Below are positions 26,248 through 34,121 of a stretch of DNA of 64,000 bases, one piece after another (the first letter of the stretch is position 1; the number at the start of each line of letters is the position of its first letter). A model generated the notes under the pieces. It was not told the DNA's origin and ran no database searches. It was given only the letters and a program-made list of their open reading frames with translations. The stretch is from JAAFHB01 sp963677935 (GTDB taxonomy: Bacteria; Bacteroidota; Bacteroidia; Bacteroidales; Prolixibacteraceae). The translations under genes were made by a program, and so were the position numbers. Location: positions 5,456,001-5,520,000 of the forward strand of contig CAXXEH010000003.1 in NCBI GenBank assembly GCA_963677935.2, in the 5' to 3' direction.

Positions 26248-26855
26248 TGGATTAGGTTTTCATCGGATAAAAAGTTAATGATTTGTGCGACTGTCTCTTC
26301 ATGTGTCTGACTCACTGTATGTACTGCAATTTGTGGATGCAAAGGGATTTCATATGGGCTATCGACCCCGGTAAAATCCTTCAGGTCGCCATTCAGCGCT
26401 TTCTGGTAAAGGCCTCTTGTATCCCTACGGATACATACTTCGATCGGAGTATCAACAAAAACTTCAACGAAGCAATTTTGGCCAATGATCTCTTTTGCCA
26501 ATTGCCGGTCTTTCCTGAAAGGCGAGATAAATGCAGTGATAACCACCACTCCCGCATCATTCAGCAACTTTGCGATCTCGGCGACTCTTCGGATATTTTC
26601 GGCTCTTCCTTTGGGTGAAAAATCCAAATCGCGGTTAATGCTGAGCCTGGTATTATCGCCATCGAGGATAAGGGTGCGGATGCCGGCATTGAACAGTCCT
26701 AACTCCAGGTTCCGGGCAATGGTCGATTTACCGGAACAGGGAAGACCGGTTAGCCAGATTACAAAGGCTTTCTGGTTATTTAGATTCTCCTTCTGCTCGC
26801 GTGTGACCAGAAATGATTCTATGGTCAAGTTACAATCGGATAACCTATTTTTCAT
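26244..26855 (-). CDS. cysC: Adenylyl-sulfate kinase (APS kinase)
   Basis: Phosphorylates adenylyl sulfate to PAPS, the donor for sulfotransferases. 203 residues from the ATG at 26855 (a longer GTG start at 26870 is possible). P-loop GLPCSGKS at residues 37-44, ILDGDNTRLSINRDLDFS substrate loop, FISPFRKDRQLAKE and the RDTRGLYQKALNGDLKDFTGVDSPYE lid/PAPS region all match CysC. No cysD/cysN sulfate adenylyltransferase is in the window. Placement tail-to-tail with the sulfotransferase (overlapping stops) supports a dedicated PAPS supply. On this strand it is a single-gene unit. Confidence 0.93.
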   Translation of the reverse strand: MKNRLSDCNLTIESFLVTREQKENLNNQKAFVIWLTGLPCSGKSTIARNLELGLFNAGIRTLILDGDNTRLSINRDLDFSPKGRAENIRRVAEIAKLLNDAGVVVITAFISPFRKDRQLAKEIIGQNCFVEVFVDTPIEVCIRRDTRGLYQKALNGDLKDFTGVDSPYEIPLHPQIAVHTVSQTHEETVAQIINFLSDENLIH

Positions 26856-27002
26856 TGGAAGAATTTTCACTTATAAAATTACATCAATTATTCTTAATTA
26901 AAATCGTATTTTTTTGCCAGTTAAGTTATAGGTGTAAAATAAGAGTATTACTTTTATGCTTTCAGGAAAATTAGTCTTAATCAATAAAAATAATTGAAAC
27001 TT

Positions 27003-27911
27003 ATGCAGAACAGACGAGAATTCTTAAAAATTTCAGCTACAGGCTCGGCCGGGATGATGTTACTCGGCGCTGCCGGATGTACAGCCGGTGTTGCTCCTGA
27101 CCGGAAAAGCTATGGTGTTGGTATACAGCTGTACACTATTCGTGATGCCATGAGTGCGGATGTCGTGGGGACGTTAAAGAAAGTGTCAGACATGGGTTAT
27201 AAAAACCTGGAGTTGGCAGGTTATTCAGAGGGTAAGTTTTATGGTTATTCACCTGCTGAGTTTAAAAAGATCGTCAGTGATCTGGGAATGGTTAATCTCA
27301 GTAGTCATACCCAGGTTGAATCGGCTTCCATTTCATTGGATAAAGCAAAATTAATGGCTGATACACATGCTGAACTTGGTGTCAAATTTTGTATTAAGCC
27401 TTGGATTGAAGAGGTCGATCGCAATATTGAGTCGTATAAAAAGATGATTGGCGACGTAAATGAAGTTGCTAAAATTACCAAAGGTGTTGGTATTCAATTT
27501 GGATATCACAACCACAATTTTGAATTCAAAAACACTGGTGGAATAGTTCCGTACTACGATATATTTTTAAAGGAAATGGATGCTGATCTGGTCACTATGG
27601 AATTAGACCTATTCTGGGCATCGAAGGCTGGTCAGGATCCGGTAGCTATGTTTAAAAAATACCCGGGCAGGTTCCAGCTCCTCCATTTTAAGGATATGCT
27701 TACCAATCAACCGCCATTCTTCGAAGTAATAAAAGATGATATTTGTAGTGTAGGAGCGGGTGTGATTGATTTCAAAAAAATCCTGCAATCTAAAGAAATT
27801 GGAGGAATGAAATACTTGTTTGTTGAAGATGATAATCAGGGAAATGGAAAGCCATTTGAAGGGATAGAAACAAGTATTAGGAATATTACCACAAAGATTT
27901 TGAAATCATAA
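27003..27911 (+). CDS. Tat-exported lipoprotein of the sugar phosphate isomerase/epimerase (TIM-barrel) family
   Basis: About 302 residues. The ATG at 27003 gives a twin-arginine signal (NRREFLK) leading into a lipobox GAAGC, so a Tat-dependent lipoprotein is predicted. The mature part is a xylose-isomerase-like TIM barrel: VGIQLYTIRDAM at the start, KKVSDMGYKNLELAGY, GIQFGYHNHNFEF with metal-ligand His residues, VTMELDLFWASKAGQDPV and LLHFKDM. The barrel is typical of AP-endonuclease-2-like sugar isomerases/epimerases, common in Bacteroidota carbohydrate degradation. A longer TTG start at 26994 is less likely. Substrate unknown. Ends before a hairpin terminator at 27983. Confidence 0.87.
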   Translation: MQNRREFLKISATGSAGMMLLGAAGCTAGVAPDRKSYGVGIQLYTIRDAMSADVVGTLKKVSDMGYKNLELAGYSEGKFYGYSPAEFKKIVSDLGMVNLSSHTQVESASISLDKAKLMADTHAELGVKFCIKPWIEEVDRNIESYKKMIGDVNEVAKITKGVGIQFGYHNHNFEFKNTGGIVPYYDIFLKEMDADLVTMELDLFWASKAGQDPVAMFKKYPGRFQLLHFKDMLTNQPPFFEVIKDDICSVGAGVIDFKKILQSKEIGGMKYLFVEDDNQGNGKPFEGIETSIRNITTKILKS

Positions 27912-27982
27912 AGTGTGTATTTGTTTAAGTTCTGGCTGACCCTTTTATAGCCAGGAATTTAGTGTGATATCCTAATAATCTG

Positions 27983-28014
27983 AGGGTTCAAATCAAACGG
28001 TTTGGACCCTTTTT
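27983..28014 (+). terminator. Rho-independent terminator after the Tat-exported TIM-barrel gene
   Basis: AGGGTTCAAA pairs with TTTGGACCCT (one G-T pair) around an 8-base loop, followed by TTTTT. It lies about 70 bases after the stop at 27911. Confidence 0.8.
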
Positions 28015-28091
28015 CTTCTATTTAAACGGTTTTTTACATTTCCCGAATAATTTGAAAAATCATAACCCGTAAAAACATTTATCTGAATAAA

Positions 28092-28922
28092 ATGAGTATA
28101 AATAATAAATTCAACGCTATCATCTCACTGATTCATAAGACAAAATTGGTTTTGACCTTGATGGTGATTTTCCTTATGTTTTGGAACTGCCAAAAGAGTG
28201 ATATAACCGATTATTCTGCACTCATTCTGGGCACGTGGGTCAATAATATCGTAGATAATCAGTTGATTACTACAAATTCCACTTTCGTTATGCAATTAAG
28301 ACCTGACAAGATTGAACTGTATTCCAACGGGAATACGATTGACAAGGACAACAAAACCTGGATCGAAAACGACAAATACAGTTATAATGTCAGTGCCAAC
28401 GTAATAACAATTGATGGAGTAGGCGCTCTGGGCGGTAATTTTCATATGGAGTTTACCATTCGATCGGTTAACGAGTTTACATTAAGCTTTTCAGTAACCA
28501 AATTTATGATTGATAATGTAGAATATCCTGATCCGAAAATATATAACCTTAAGAAAGTATTATCGGATCCAGGTAATCAGTTTGTAGGTACCTGGTATGG
28601 AAAATCCACTACACCCGGCAGTGCTGACAACAGCCATCACTATTGGGAATATTTTGCTGACGGCCATTTTAATTATTATTATCAGGATGCAGCGGGGCTA
28701 TGGGTAAAGAAACCGGACAATGCGGGCCATTATTTCCTTTATGGTGATTTTCTGGCGTCCAATTATACGAACGACCTTTTGACCGGAGGAACTGGAAAGG
28801 CTTTTGAATGCTGGAATATTAGCATCATCGGGAACGCCATGTTCTGGACAGGCATAAGAGAAAACAGCCAGATAAACAGCTTTCGGATGGATCGGGTACA
28901 AGGTCCGCCGGCATCTCACTAA
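28092..28922 (+). CDS. Predicted lipoprotein of unknown function, two lipocalin-like halves
   Basis: 276 residues. A hydrophobic N-terminal segment (about 18-35) ends in MFWNCQKSD, a plausible Bacteroidota lipobox with Cys near residue 33. The mature part contains two similar beta-rich segments, each beginning with a G-T-W turn (LILGTWVNN, FVGTWYGKS), as seen in lipocalin-like domains of Bacteroidota lipoproteins. I do not recognise a specific family. It stands alone between the Tat-exported protein and a two-component system, with no obvious functional link. Confidence 0.7.
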   Translation: MSINNKFNAIISLIHKTKLVLTLMVIFLMFWNCQKSDITDYSALILGTWVNNIVDNQLITTNSTFVMQLRPDKIELYSNGNTIDKDNKTWIENDKYSYNVSANVITIDGVGALGGNFHMEFTIRSVNEFTLSFSVTKFMIDNVEYPDPKIYNLKKVLSDPGNQFVGTWYGKSTTPGSADNSHHYWEYFADGHFNYYYQDAAGLWVKKPDNAGHYFLYGDFLASNYTNDLLTGGTGKAFECWNISIIGNAMFWTGIRENSQINSFRMDRVQGPPASH

Positions 28923-29101
28923 GCAGTTCTGGATTACACCTTATAAATTTATACTGTATTTCAGAACCAAATTGTTGCAATACCCGGTGTTTGTTTCAAG
29001 TGTTTATTCATTTAGATTTTCAGTTTGTCAGGATACGCAAAAACAGTTTGGGGAAATGCAAATGATCTTAAACTTAATTTTCCTAATTTTACTAAAAAAA
29101 G

Positions 29102-29872
29102 ATGAGCGTGGCCGATATCATGTTTAACTGGAATTTTAATCAGACAATAGGCATTCTTTTGGGCTTAATAATGGTGCTTGTTTATTTGGTTGTTCGGTTA
29201 ATTAGATCGGAAAAGAAGAAGAAAGAGTTGGGAGCGCAGGTAAAAATGCTTGAGGAGAAACTGAATAATATCCAACTTGATACAATTGAAACAAAACTAA
29301 ATCCACATCTGTTCAAGAATATCCTTAACTCTATTCAATCACATGCTTACCAAACCTATTTTGCCATTGATAAGCTTGCCAATGTGCTGGATTATATTCT
29401 TTACGACAGTCATAAAAAATATGTCACACCAAAGGAGGAGATTGATTTTGCTGTAAATCTGATTGAAATTAATAAGATTAAGCTTAGTCCGCTGTTTGAC
29501 CTAAAAATAAAACTAAAGATAAATGATAATGAACCATTACTTACTCAAAAGGTTATGGCACCTCTTGCATCGATTGAGTTGATTGAAAATGCCTTTAAAC
29601 ATGCTGATCTTCAAAGTTCAGACGCATTTATTTCGATTACTTTTAGTTTTATTGACAGTGTTTTTTCATTAACGGTCGCTAATAAAATTTCAGGCAAAGA
29701 GCCAATGAAAAAGGAACACAGCGGGATTGGGGAAAAATCGATGGAGCAGAGGCTCAAGATTATTTATAGCGAAAATTACAAGCTGGACAGGTTTATAGAA
29801 GACAATTGCTACATTGCCCATTTAAAAATTAACTTACTTGAACACAAAGCTAAAATGCTTGATATTAGATGA
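29102..29872 (+). CDS. LytS-type sensor histidine kinase (His_kinase family)
   Basis: 256 residues. One membrane helix near residues 15-34, a short coiled coil (EKKKKELGAQVKMLEEKLNN), then the His_kinase domain with phospho-acceptor LNPHLFKNILNSI (about 73-85). A HATPase_c-like part carries the N-box IELIENAFKHA and G-box GIGEKSMEQRL. This is the short LytS/YehU-like form of Bacteroidota with no large sensor region. It overlaps the downstream LytTR regulator, so the pair forms one two-component system. Confidence 0.88.
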   Translation: MSVADIMFNWNFNQTIGILLGLIMVLVYLVVRLIRSEKKKKELGAQVKMLEEKLNNIQLDTIETKLNPHLFKNILNSIQSHAYQTYFAIDKLANVLDYILYDSHKKYVTPKEEIDFAVNLIEINKIKLSPLFDLKIKLKINDNEPLLTQKVMAPLASIELIENAFKHADLQSSDAFISITFSFIDSVFSLTVANKISGKEPMKKEHSGIGEKSMEQRLKIIYSENYKLDRFIEDNCYIAHLKINLLEHKAKMLDIR

Positions 29873-30557
29873 TGAGCTGCAAAGTCTTACTTATCTGAAA
29901 ATGCTTTGCGAACAAATCCCTGAGCTCGAAGTTATTCGGGTATTTAATAGCGCTGCGCTCTTATTAGAACAAATCCCTCAGTTAGAATTTGACCTGTGCA
30001 TTTTGGATATAGAGATGCCTGATTTTAATGGGTTACACATTGCCAATATGCTCAAGGGGAAGGCTGTGATTTTCACAACCGGGTATAATCAGTATGCCGC
30101 AGATGCCTTCGATCTCGATGCCATTGATTATGTGCGAAAACCTATCAAATTAGAACGATTGCAATGGGCTGTTCGGAAGGCAATTGCAAGATCGGTTAAA
30201 GGTACTGCACTTAAAAACTATATTCAATTAAACACAGAAAAGGGGAAGACCATAATATTTCCAAATCAGATTAACCATATCTATACTTCCGAAACAGATA
30301 GCAGGGATAAAGTTGCTCAGATGCAGAATTCTTCTAAAATTCTGCTCAAAAATATTTCTTTGGGCAGGCTGTTGGAGTTGTTGCCTGCTGGACAGTTTTG
30401 CCAGATTAATAAGAGGGACATAATAGCGCTTGGCGCAGTTCATTTCTTTTCGCATGATACCATTACAACCAATATGAGACAATCAGATGGGAAACCAGTG
30501 GTGTTATATCTTACTGATGCATACCGAAAGGATTTTATCCTGTTTGTTAAAGTGTGA
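29838..30557 (+). CDS. LytTR-family response regulator
   Basis: About 239 residues. Receiver domain with ILDDELQSLTYL acidic start, phospho-acceptor Asp in LCILDIEMPDF (about residue 55) and YVRKPIKL. The C-terminal LytTR DNA-binding domain (about 135-235) is recognisable from QLNTEKGKTIIFPNQINHIY and INKRDIIALGAV. No ATG lies in front of the receiver; the frame starts with TTG at 29838 (another TTG at 29859), and this start lies 35 bases inside the kinase gene. Translation probably depends on coupling to the kinase gene. Confidence 0.85.
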   Translation: MNTKLKCLILDDELQSLTYLKMLCEQIPELEVIRVFNSAALLLEQIPQLEFDLCILDIEMPDFNGLHIANMLKGKAVIFTTGYNQYAADAFDLDAIDYVRKPIKLERLQWAVRKAIARSVKGTALKNYIQLNTEKGKTIIFPNQINHIYTSETDSRDKVAQMQNSSKILLKNISLGRLLELLPAGQFCQINKRDIIALGAVHFFSHDTITTNMRQSDGKPVVLYLTDAYRKDFILFVKV

Positions 30558-30649
30558 TTTGATTACAGTTTATTCCCTTCTTATTCCATTTCTGTATGGT
30601 TGAATAGGTTTCCGAAAGCTATATCAAAAAAAACCTTCATTTTTGCGAA

Positions 30650-32941
30650 ATGAAAAGATTTAGAAATATTTTTCTCATTTATTCGCTTATAATAGTTTTT
30701 TTTTCTGCTCTGATGTACTGGATTGTACAATGCGGAAAGGTTTTGGAAACCGGTAGAAATGTTCGTATTCCAGACATTGGAACATCTCAGTGGAGCGAGT
30801 TTCTCGATACTTTGTCATTGAATCTAAAACATCCTTTGGCCCTTTTACTGGCTCAGATCATCACAATCATTATTGTAGCCCGCATATTAGGCTGGGTATG
30901 TAAAAAAATAGGACAACCAACAGTTATCGGTGAAATTGCAGCAGGCATTCTTTTAGGTCCTTCATTTGTCGGAATGTATTTCACCGGCTTTTCAGCAGCG
31001 TTGTTCCCGGTTGAGTCATTTGGTAATCTTCAGTTTCTGAGTCAGATCGGACTCATCCTGTTTATGTTTATGGTTGGCATGGAACTGGATATGAAAACGC
31101 TTAAAAATAAGGCTTTTGATGCTTTCATAATCAGCCAGACCAGTATCATCGTTCCATTCGCCTTAGGAATGGGGTTAGCCTATTTTATCTATTTGACCTT
31201 TGCTCCGCATGGCGTTCAGTTCTTATCTTTTGGTTTATTTATTGGAATTGCCATGAGCATTACAGCTTTTCCGGTTTTGGCCAGAATTGTTCATGAAAGA
31301 GGAATTCATAAAAAGCACCTGGGGGCAATCGTAATAACCTGTGCTGCAGTTGACGATATTACCGCCTGGTGCTTATTGGCAGCTGTAATTGCGATCACCA
31401 AGGCCGGTTCGTTTGAAAGTTCAGTTTATGTCATTTTATTGGCTGTAGGTTATGTATTATTAATGTTTTACGTGGTGAAACCCTTCCTCAAGCGTGTTGG
31501 TGATTTGTACCCGTCGCGAGAAAATATGAGCAAACCTATTGTGGCCATTTTCTTCTTAACCCTGATCTTATCCTCCTATGCTACAGAAGTTATTGGGATC
31601 CATGCCTTATTTGGCGCTTTTATGGCAGGTACCATTATGCCCGCCAATATGAAATTCCGGAATATATTAGTTGAGAAGATAGAGGATGTTTCACTCGTTC
31701 TGTTGCTCCCGTTATTTTTTGTTTTTACAGGGTTAAGAACAGAGATAGGGCTATTGAATGACCCTTTCTTATGGAAAATAAGCGGTTTAATCATTCTTGT
31801 TGCGGTGACAGGAAAATTTTTGGGCAGTGCGTTAGCAGCTAAGTTTGTGGGGCAAAACTGGCACGACAGTCTGTCAATAGGAGCATTGATGAATACTCGG
31901 GGTTTAATGGAATTGGTTGTACTTAACATTGGATACGATTTGGGCGTACTTAATCCGCAGATTTTTGCAATGATGGTAATCATGGCGCTTGTGACTACCT
32001 TTATGACTGGTCCTGCACTTGATCTGATCAACAGAATATTCCGTAAGGAAACCAACCTTCTCTTTGACCAAATTAGTCAGATAAGTAAATACAAAGTCTT
32101 AATCTCATTTGCAAACCCTGAGAAGGGGAAAATATTACTCCGACTTGCCAATAATTTTGTGAAGAAAATGAATAGCAATGCGGCTATAACCGTGATGCAC
32201 CTTTCACCAAATAACGAATTAAACCAGGTAAATATAGATGAGTACGAACATGATAGTTTTGCCCCGGTCATCGAAGAATCAAGAATATTGAACCAAAAGA
32301 TTACAACGCTATTCAAAGTCACCAATGATATTATGGCTGAAATTTCTGAGGTGGCCAATAAAGGAGATTACGATCTGTTACTTGTGGGTTTTGGACAATC
32401 GATTTTTGAAGGAAGTTTGTTAGGACGAATATTAGGCTTTACTACACGAATTATTGATCCGGATCATATCTTCAATACGGTTACCGGCAAAGAGAAGTTG
32501 TTTGAAAGGTCCCCTTTTGAAGAGAGTACGCGAATGATTTTAGCAAAAACTGATGTTCCAGTTGGAATTTTAATTGATAAAAAACTGACAAAAACAGACC
32601 ATGTTTTTATTCCGATATTTGATCTCAAGGATGCTTTCCTGATAGGATATGCCCAAAAACTGATTTCCAATTCAGGGGCTCAGGTTACTTTCCTTGATGC
32701 CAATGGGGAGATGAAGAATTCCGAAATTAAGGAATCGATACGGGAGATTGAACAGGTTGCACCCAATCACATCTTTATGCAGAATCAAACAGTGATTGGG
32801 AAAGATATCCTGGAACAACAGGATTTGATGATTATTAGTCTTGAAAGTTGGAAAAAGCTTATTGAAAAACATACCATTTGGTTAACCATTACACCTTCGG
32901 TATTAATTATATCCGAGAATCACAAAACCGGACATACCTGA
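30650..32941 (+). CDS. CPA2-family cation/proton antiporter with C-terminal USP-like region
   Basis: 763 residues. A lone N-terminal membrane helix (about 8-27) is followed by a ~12-helix Na+/H+ exchanger domain of the KefB/CPA2 type (about 65-465): GQPTVIGEIAAGILLGP, ITAFPVLARIVHERG, TCAAVDDITAWCLL with the paired Asp residues of the ion site, IHALFGAFMAGTIMPAN and MNTRGLMELVVLNIGYDLG. The ~300-residue cytosolic tail includes a USP-like region (about 480-590). The N-terminal helix and its ~30-residue periplasmic loop are additions seen in Bacteroidota homologues. Role: K+ or Na+ for H+ exchange; the ion cannot be told from sequence. Confidence 0.92.
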   Translation: MKRFRNIFLIYSLIIVFFSALMYWIVQCGKVLETGRNVRIPDIGTSQWSEFLDTLSLNLKHPLALLLAQIITIIIVARILGWVCKKIGQPTVIGEIAAGILLGPSFVGMYFTGFSAALFPVESFGNLQFLSQIGLILFMFMVGMELDMKTLKNKAFDAFIISQTSIIVPFALGMGLAYFIYLTFAPHGVQFLSFGLFIGIAMSITAFPVLARIVHERGIHKKHLGAIVITCAAVDDITAWCLLAAVIAITKAGSFESSVYVILLAVGYVLLMFYVVKPFLKRVGDLYPSRENMSKPIVAIFFLTLILSSYATEVIGIHALFGAFMAGTIMPANMKFRNILVEKIEDVSLVLLLPLFFVFTGLRTEIGLLNDPFLWKISGLIILVAVTGKFLGSALAAKFVGQNWHDSLSIGALMNTRGLMELVVLNIGYDLGVLNPQIFAMMVIMALVTTFMTGPALDLINRIFRKETNLLFDQISQISKYKVLISFANPEKGKILLRLANNFVKKMNSNAAITVMHLSPNNELNQVNIDEYEHDSFAPVIEESRILNQKITTLFKVTNDIMAEISEVANKGDYDLLLVGFGQSIFEGSLLGRILGFTTRIIDPDHIFNTVTGKEKLFERSPFEESTRMILAKTDVPVGILIDKKLTKTDHVFIPIFDLKDAFLIGYAQKLISNSGAQVTFLDANGEMKNSEIKESIREIEQVAPNHIFMQNQTVIGKDILEQQDLMIISLESWKKLIEKHTIWLTITPSVLIISENHKTGHT

Positions 32942-33066
32942 TAAGTAAACCTTTCTAAATGGGAATGTATTGGGAATTGTTTCTGCAGAAGTACAATTTG
33001 ATCCTTATCAGTAATTAGAGTCATTGTCTGTTTTTTTATTTATCTGATTTTTTTTTGTCCAACCTT

Positions 33067-33096
33067 TTGGATTTGCAATTTATATTTTTAACTTTG
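33067..33096 (+). promoter_or_regulatory. Bacteroidota-type promoter upstream of the 33116 membrane-protein gene
   Basis: A TTG at 33067-33069 and TAACTTTG at 33089-33096 (perfect match to TAnnTTTG) are separated by 19 bases, the preferred spacing. The -7 element overlaps the inverted repeat ACTTTG-CAATT-CAAAGT, a likely repressor site. Confidence 0.65.
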
Positions 33097-33112
33097 CAAT
33101 TCAAAGTACTTT
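33091..33112 (+). repeat. Operator-like element, copy 1 (inverted repeat ACTTTG-N5-CAAAGT)
   Basis: ACTTTGCAATTCAAAGT is a perfect 6-base inverted repeat with a 5-base spacer, and the following AAAGTACTTT is a second palindrome. The 18-base core TGCAATTCAAAGTACTTT recurs at 34089-34106 in front of creD. It sits on the -7 element of the promoter, where a bound protein would block transcription. Likely ligand: the winged-helix protein at 33773. Confidence 0.6.
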
Positions 33113-33115
33113 CAG

Positions 33116-33754
33116 ATGAAAACAAATTTTGTAAATCCCAATGAAGATCTTCAGACCATTCGTGAAATCATGGAACGGTCGTCCAAGTTTTTGTCACTAA
33201 GCGGATTATCCGGTATATTTGCTGGTGTTTGTGCTTTAATAGGCGCCGCATTTGCGTGGTTTTTCATTTTGGATACAGGACACTCTTCATTCAACGAATA
33301 CATTTCTAGTCCAGGTGGTTCGTTAATCTCAGGCAGCAGGTTTTACCTTTTACTCGATGCAATGCTGGTTCTTGGAATTGCAAGTTTGGGAGCTATTTAC
33401 TTTTCATATAGGAAAGCCGCTAAAGCTGGTCAACCATTTTGGACTAATCCGACCCGACGTTTACTTATCCATTTAATGATTCCGATGATTTCAGGAGGAT
33501 TTTTTACTCTGATTATGGTTTTTCGGAATGATATGGCACTGGTTTCTTCGGTCATGCTGATTTTTTATGGGCTTTCGTTGGTAAATGCAGGTAAGTTTAC
33601 TTTTGGAGAGATTCATTACCTTGGACTGACAGAAATAGCTTTGGGCATTCTGGCTGGTATTTTCGTTAATCATGGTCTCCTTTTTTGGACAATAGGTTTT
33701 GGTCTGATGCATATCGTTTACGGTACCGTGATGTATTACAGGCATGAACGTTAA
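33116..33754 (+). CDS. Membrane protein of unknown function in a wHTH-creD cassette
   Basis: 212 residues with about six membrane helices (about 30-52, 78-100, 118-140, 145-160, 168-185 and 188-205). The cytoplasmic N-terminus NPNEDLQTIREIMERSSKF is a recurrent start for Bacteroidota membrane proteins encoded just upstream of a winged-helix regulator and CreD. I know no function. The first gene after an operator-like promoter; the next gene starts 18 bases later. Confidence 0.8.
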   Translation: MKTNFVNPNEDLQTIREIMERSSKFLSLSGLSGIFAGVCALIGAAFAWFFILDTGHSSFNEYISSPGGSLISGSRFYLLLDAMLVLGIASLGAIYFSYRKAAKAGQPFWTNPTRRLLIHLMIPMISGGFFTLIMVFRNDMALVSSVMLIFYGLSLVNAGKFTFGEIHYLGLTEIALGILAGIFVNHGLLFWTIGFGLMHIVYGTVMYYRHER

Positions 33755-33772
33755 AATAGAAAATAATTTCTT

Positions 33773-34069
33773 GTGAAGAATCCAATTTCAAACCTTCAGA
33801 AAGTATTCGAAAGCCGTATCAGGCTTGGAATCATGTCGGCGCTCATGGTAAATGATACGCTTGATTTCAATGCGCTGAAAGAATTGCTCGGATTAACTGA
33901 CGGGAACCTGGCCAGCCACCTGAAAGCTTTAGAACTCCAGGAAATCATTGTCGTTTCGAAGCAATTTGTAGGGAGGAAGCCAAGTACAACCTACATGGCG
34001 ACCGTGCGAGGAAGGTCTTTATTTAAACAACATCTGGCGGCACTCGAAGAACTAATCGGAAATCAATAA
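33773..34069 (+). CDS. Winged-helix transcriptional regulator (small, single-domain)
   Basis: 98 residues, essentially one winged helix-turn-helix: RIRLGIMSALMVNDTLDFNALKELLGLTDGNLASHLKALE is the core, with recognition helix LTDGNLASHLKAL and a wing around GRKPSTTYMAT. This matches the MarR/ArsR-like HTH_27 class found beside CreD in Bacteroidota. The start is a GTG at 33773; no ATG is available before the conserved region. It lies between two copies of an operator-like sequence, so autoregulation is likely (inference). Confidence 0.88.
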   Translation: MKNPISNLQKVFESRIRLGIMSALMVNDTLDFNALKELLGLTDGNLASHLKALELQEIIVVSKQFVGRKPSTTYMATVRGRSLFKQHLAALEELIGNQ

Positions 34070-34088
34070 TTTTTTTAATTATAAACTA

Positions 34089-34106
34089 TGCAATTCAAAG
34101 TACTTT
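34089..34106 (+). repeat. Operator-like element, copy 2, upstream of creD
   Basis: TGCAATTCAAAGTACTTT repeats 33095-33112 exactly. The preceding bases AAACTA differ from copy 1 (TAACTT), so the promoter here would have a degenerate -7 element. It lies 15 bases before the creD ATG at 34122. Confidence 0.6.
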
Positions 34107-34121
34107 TAAAATTTAAAAACA

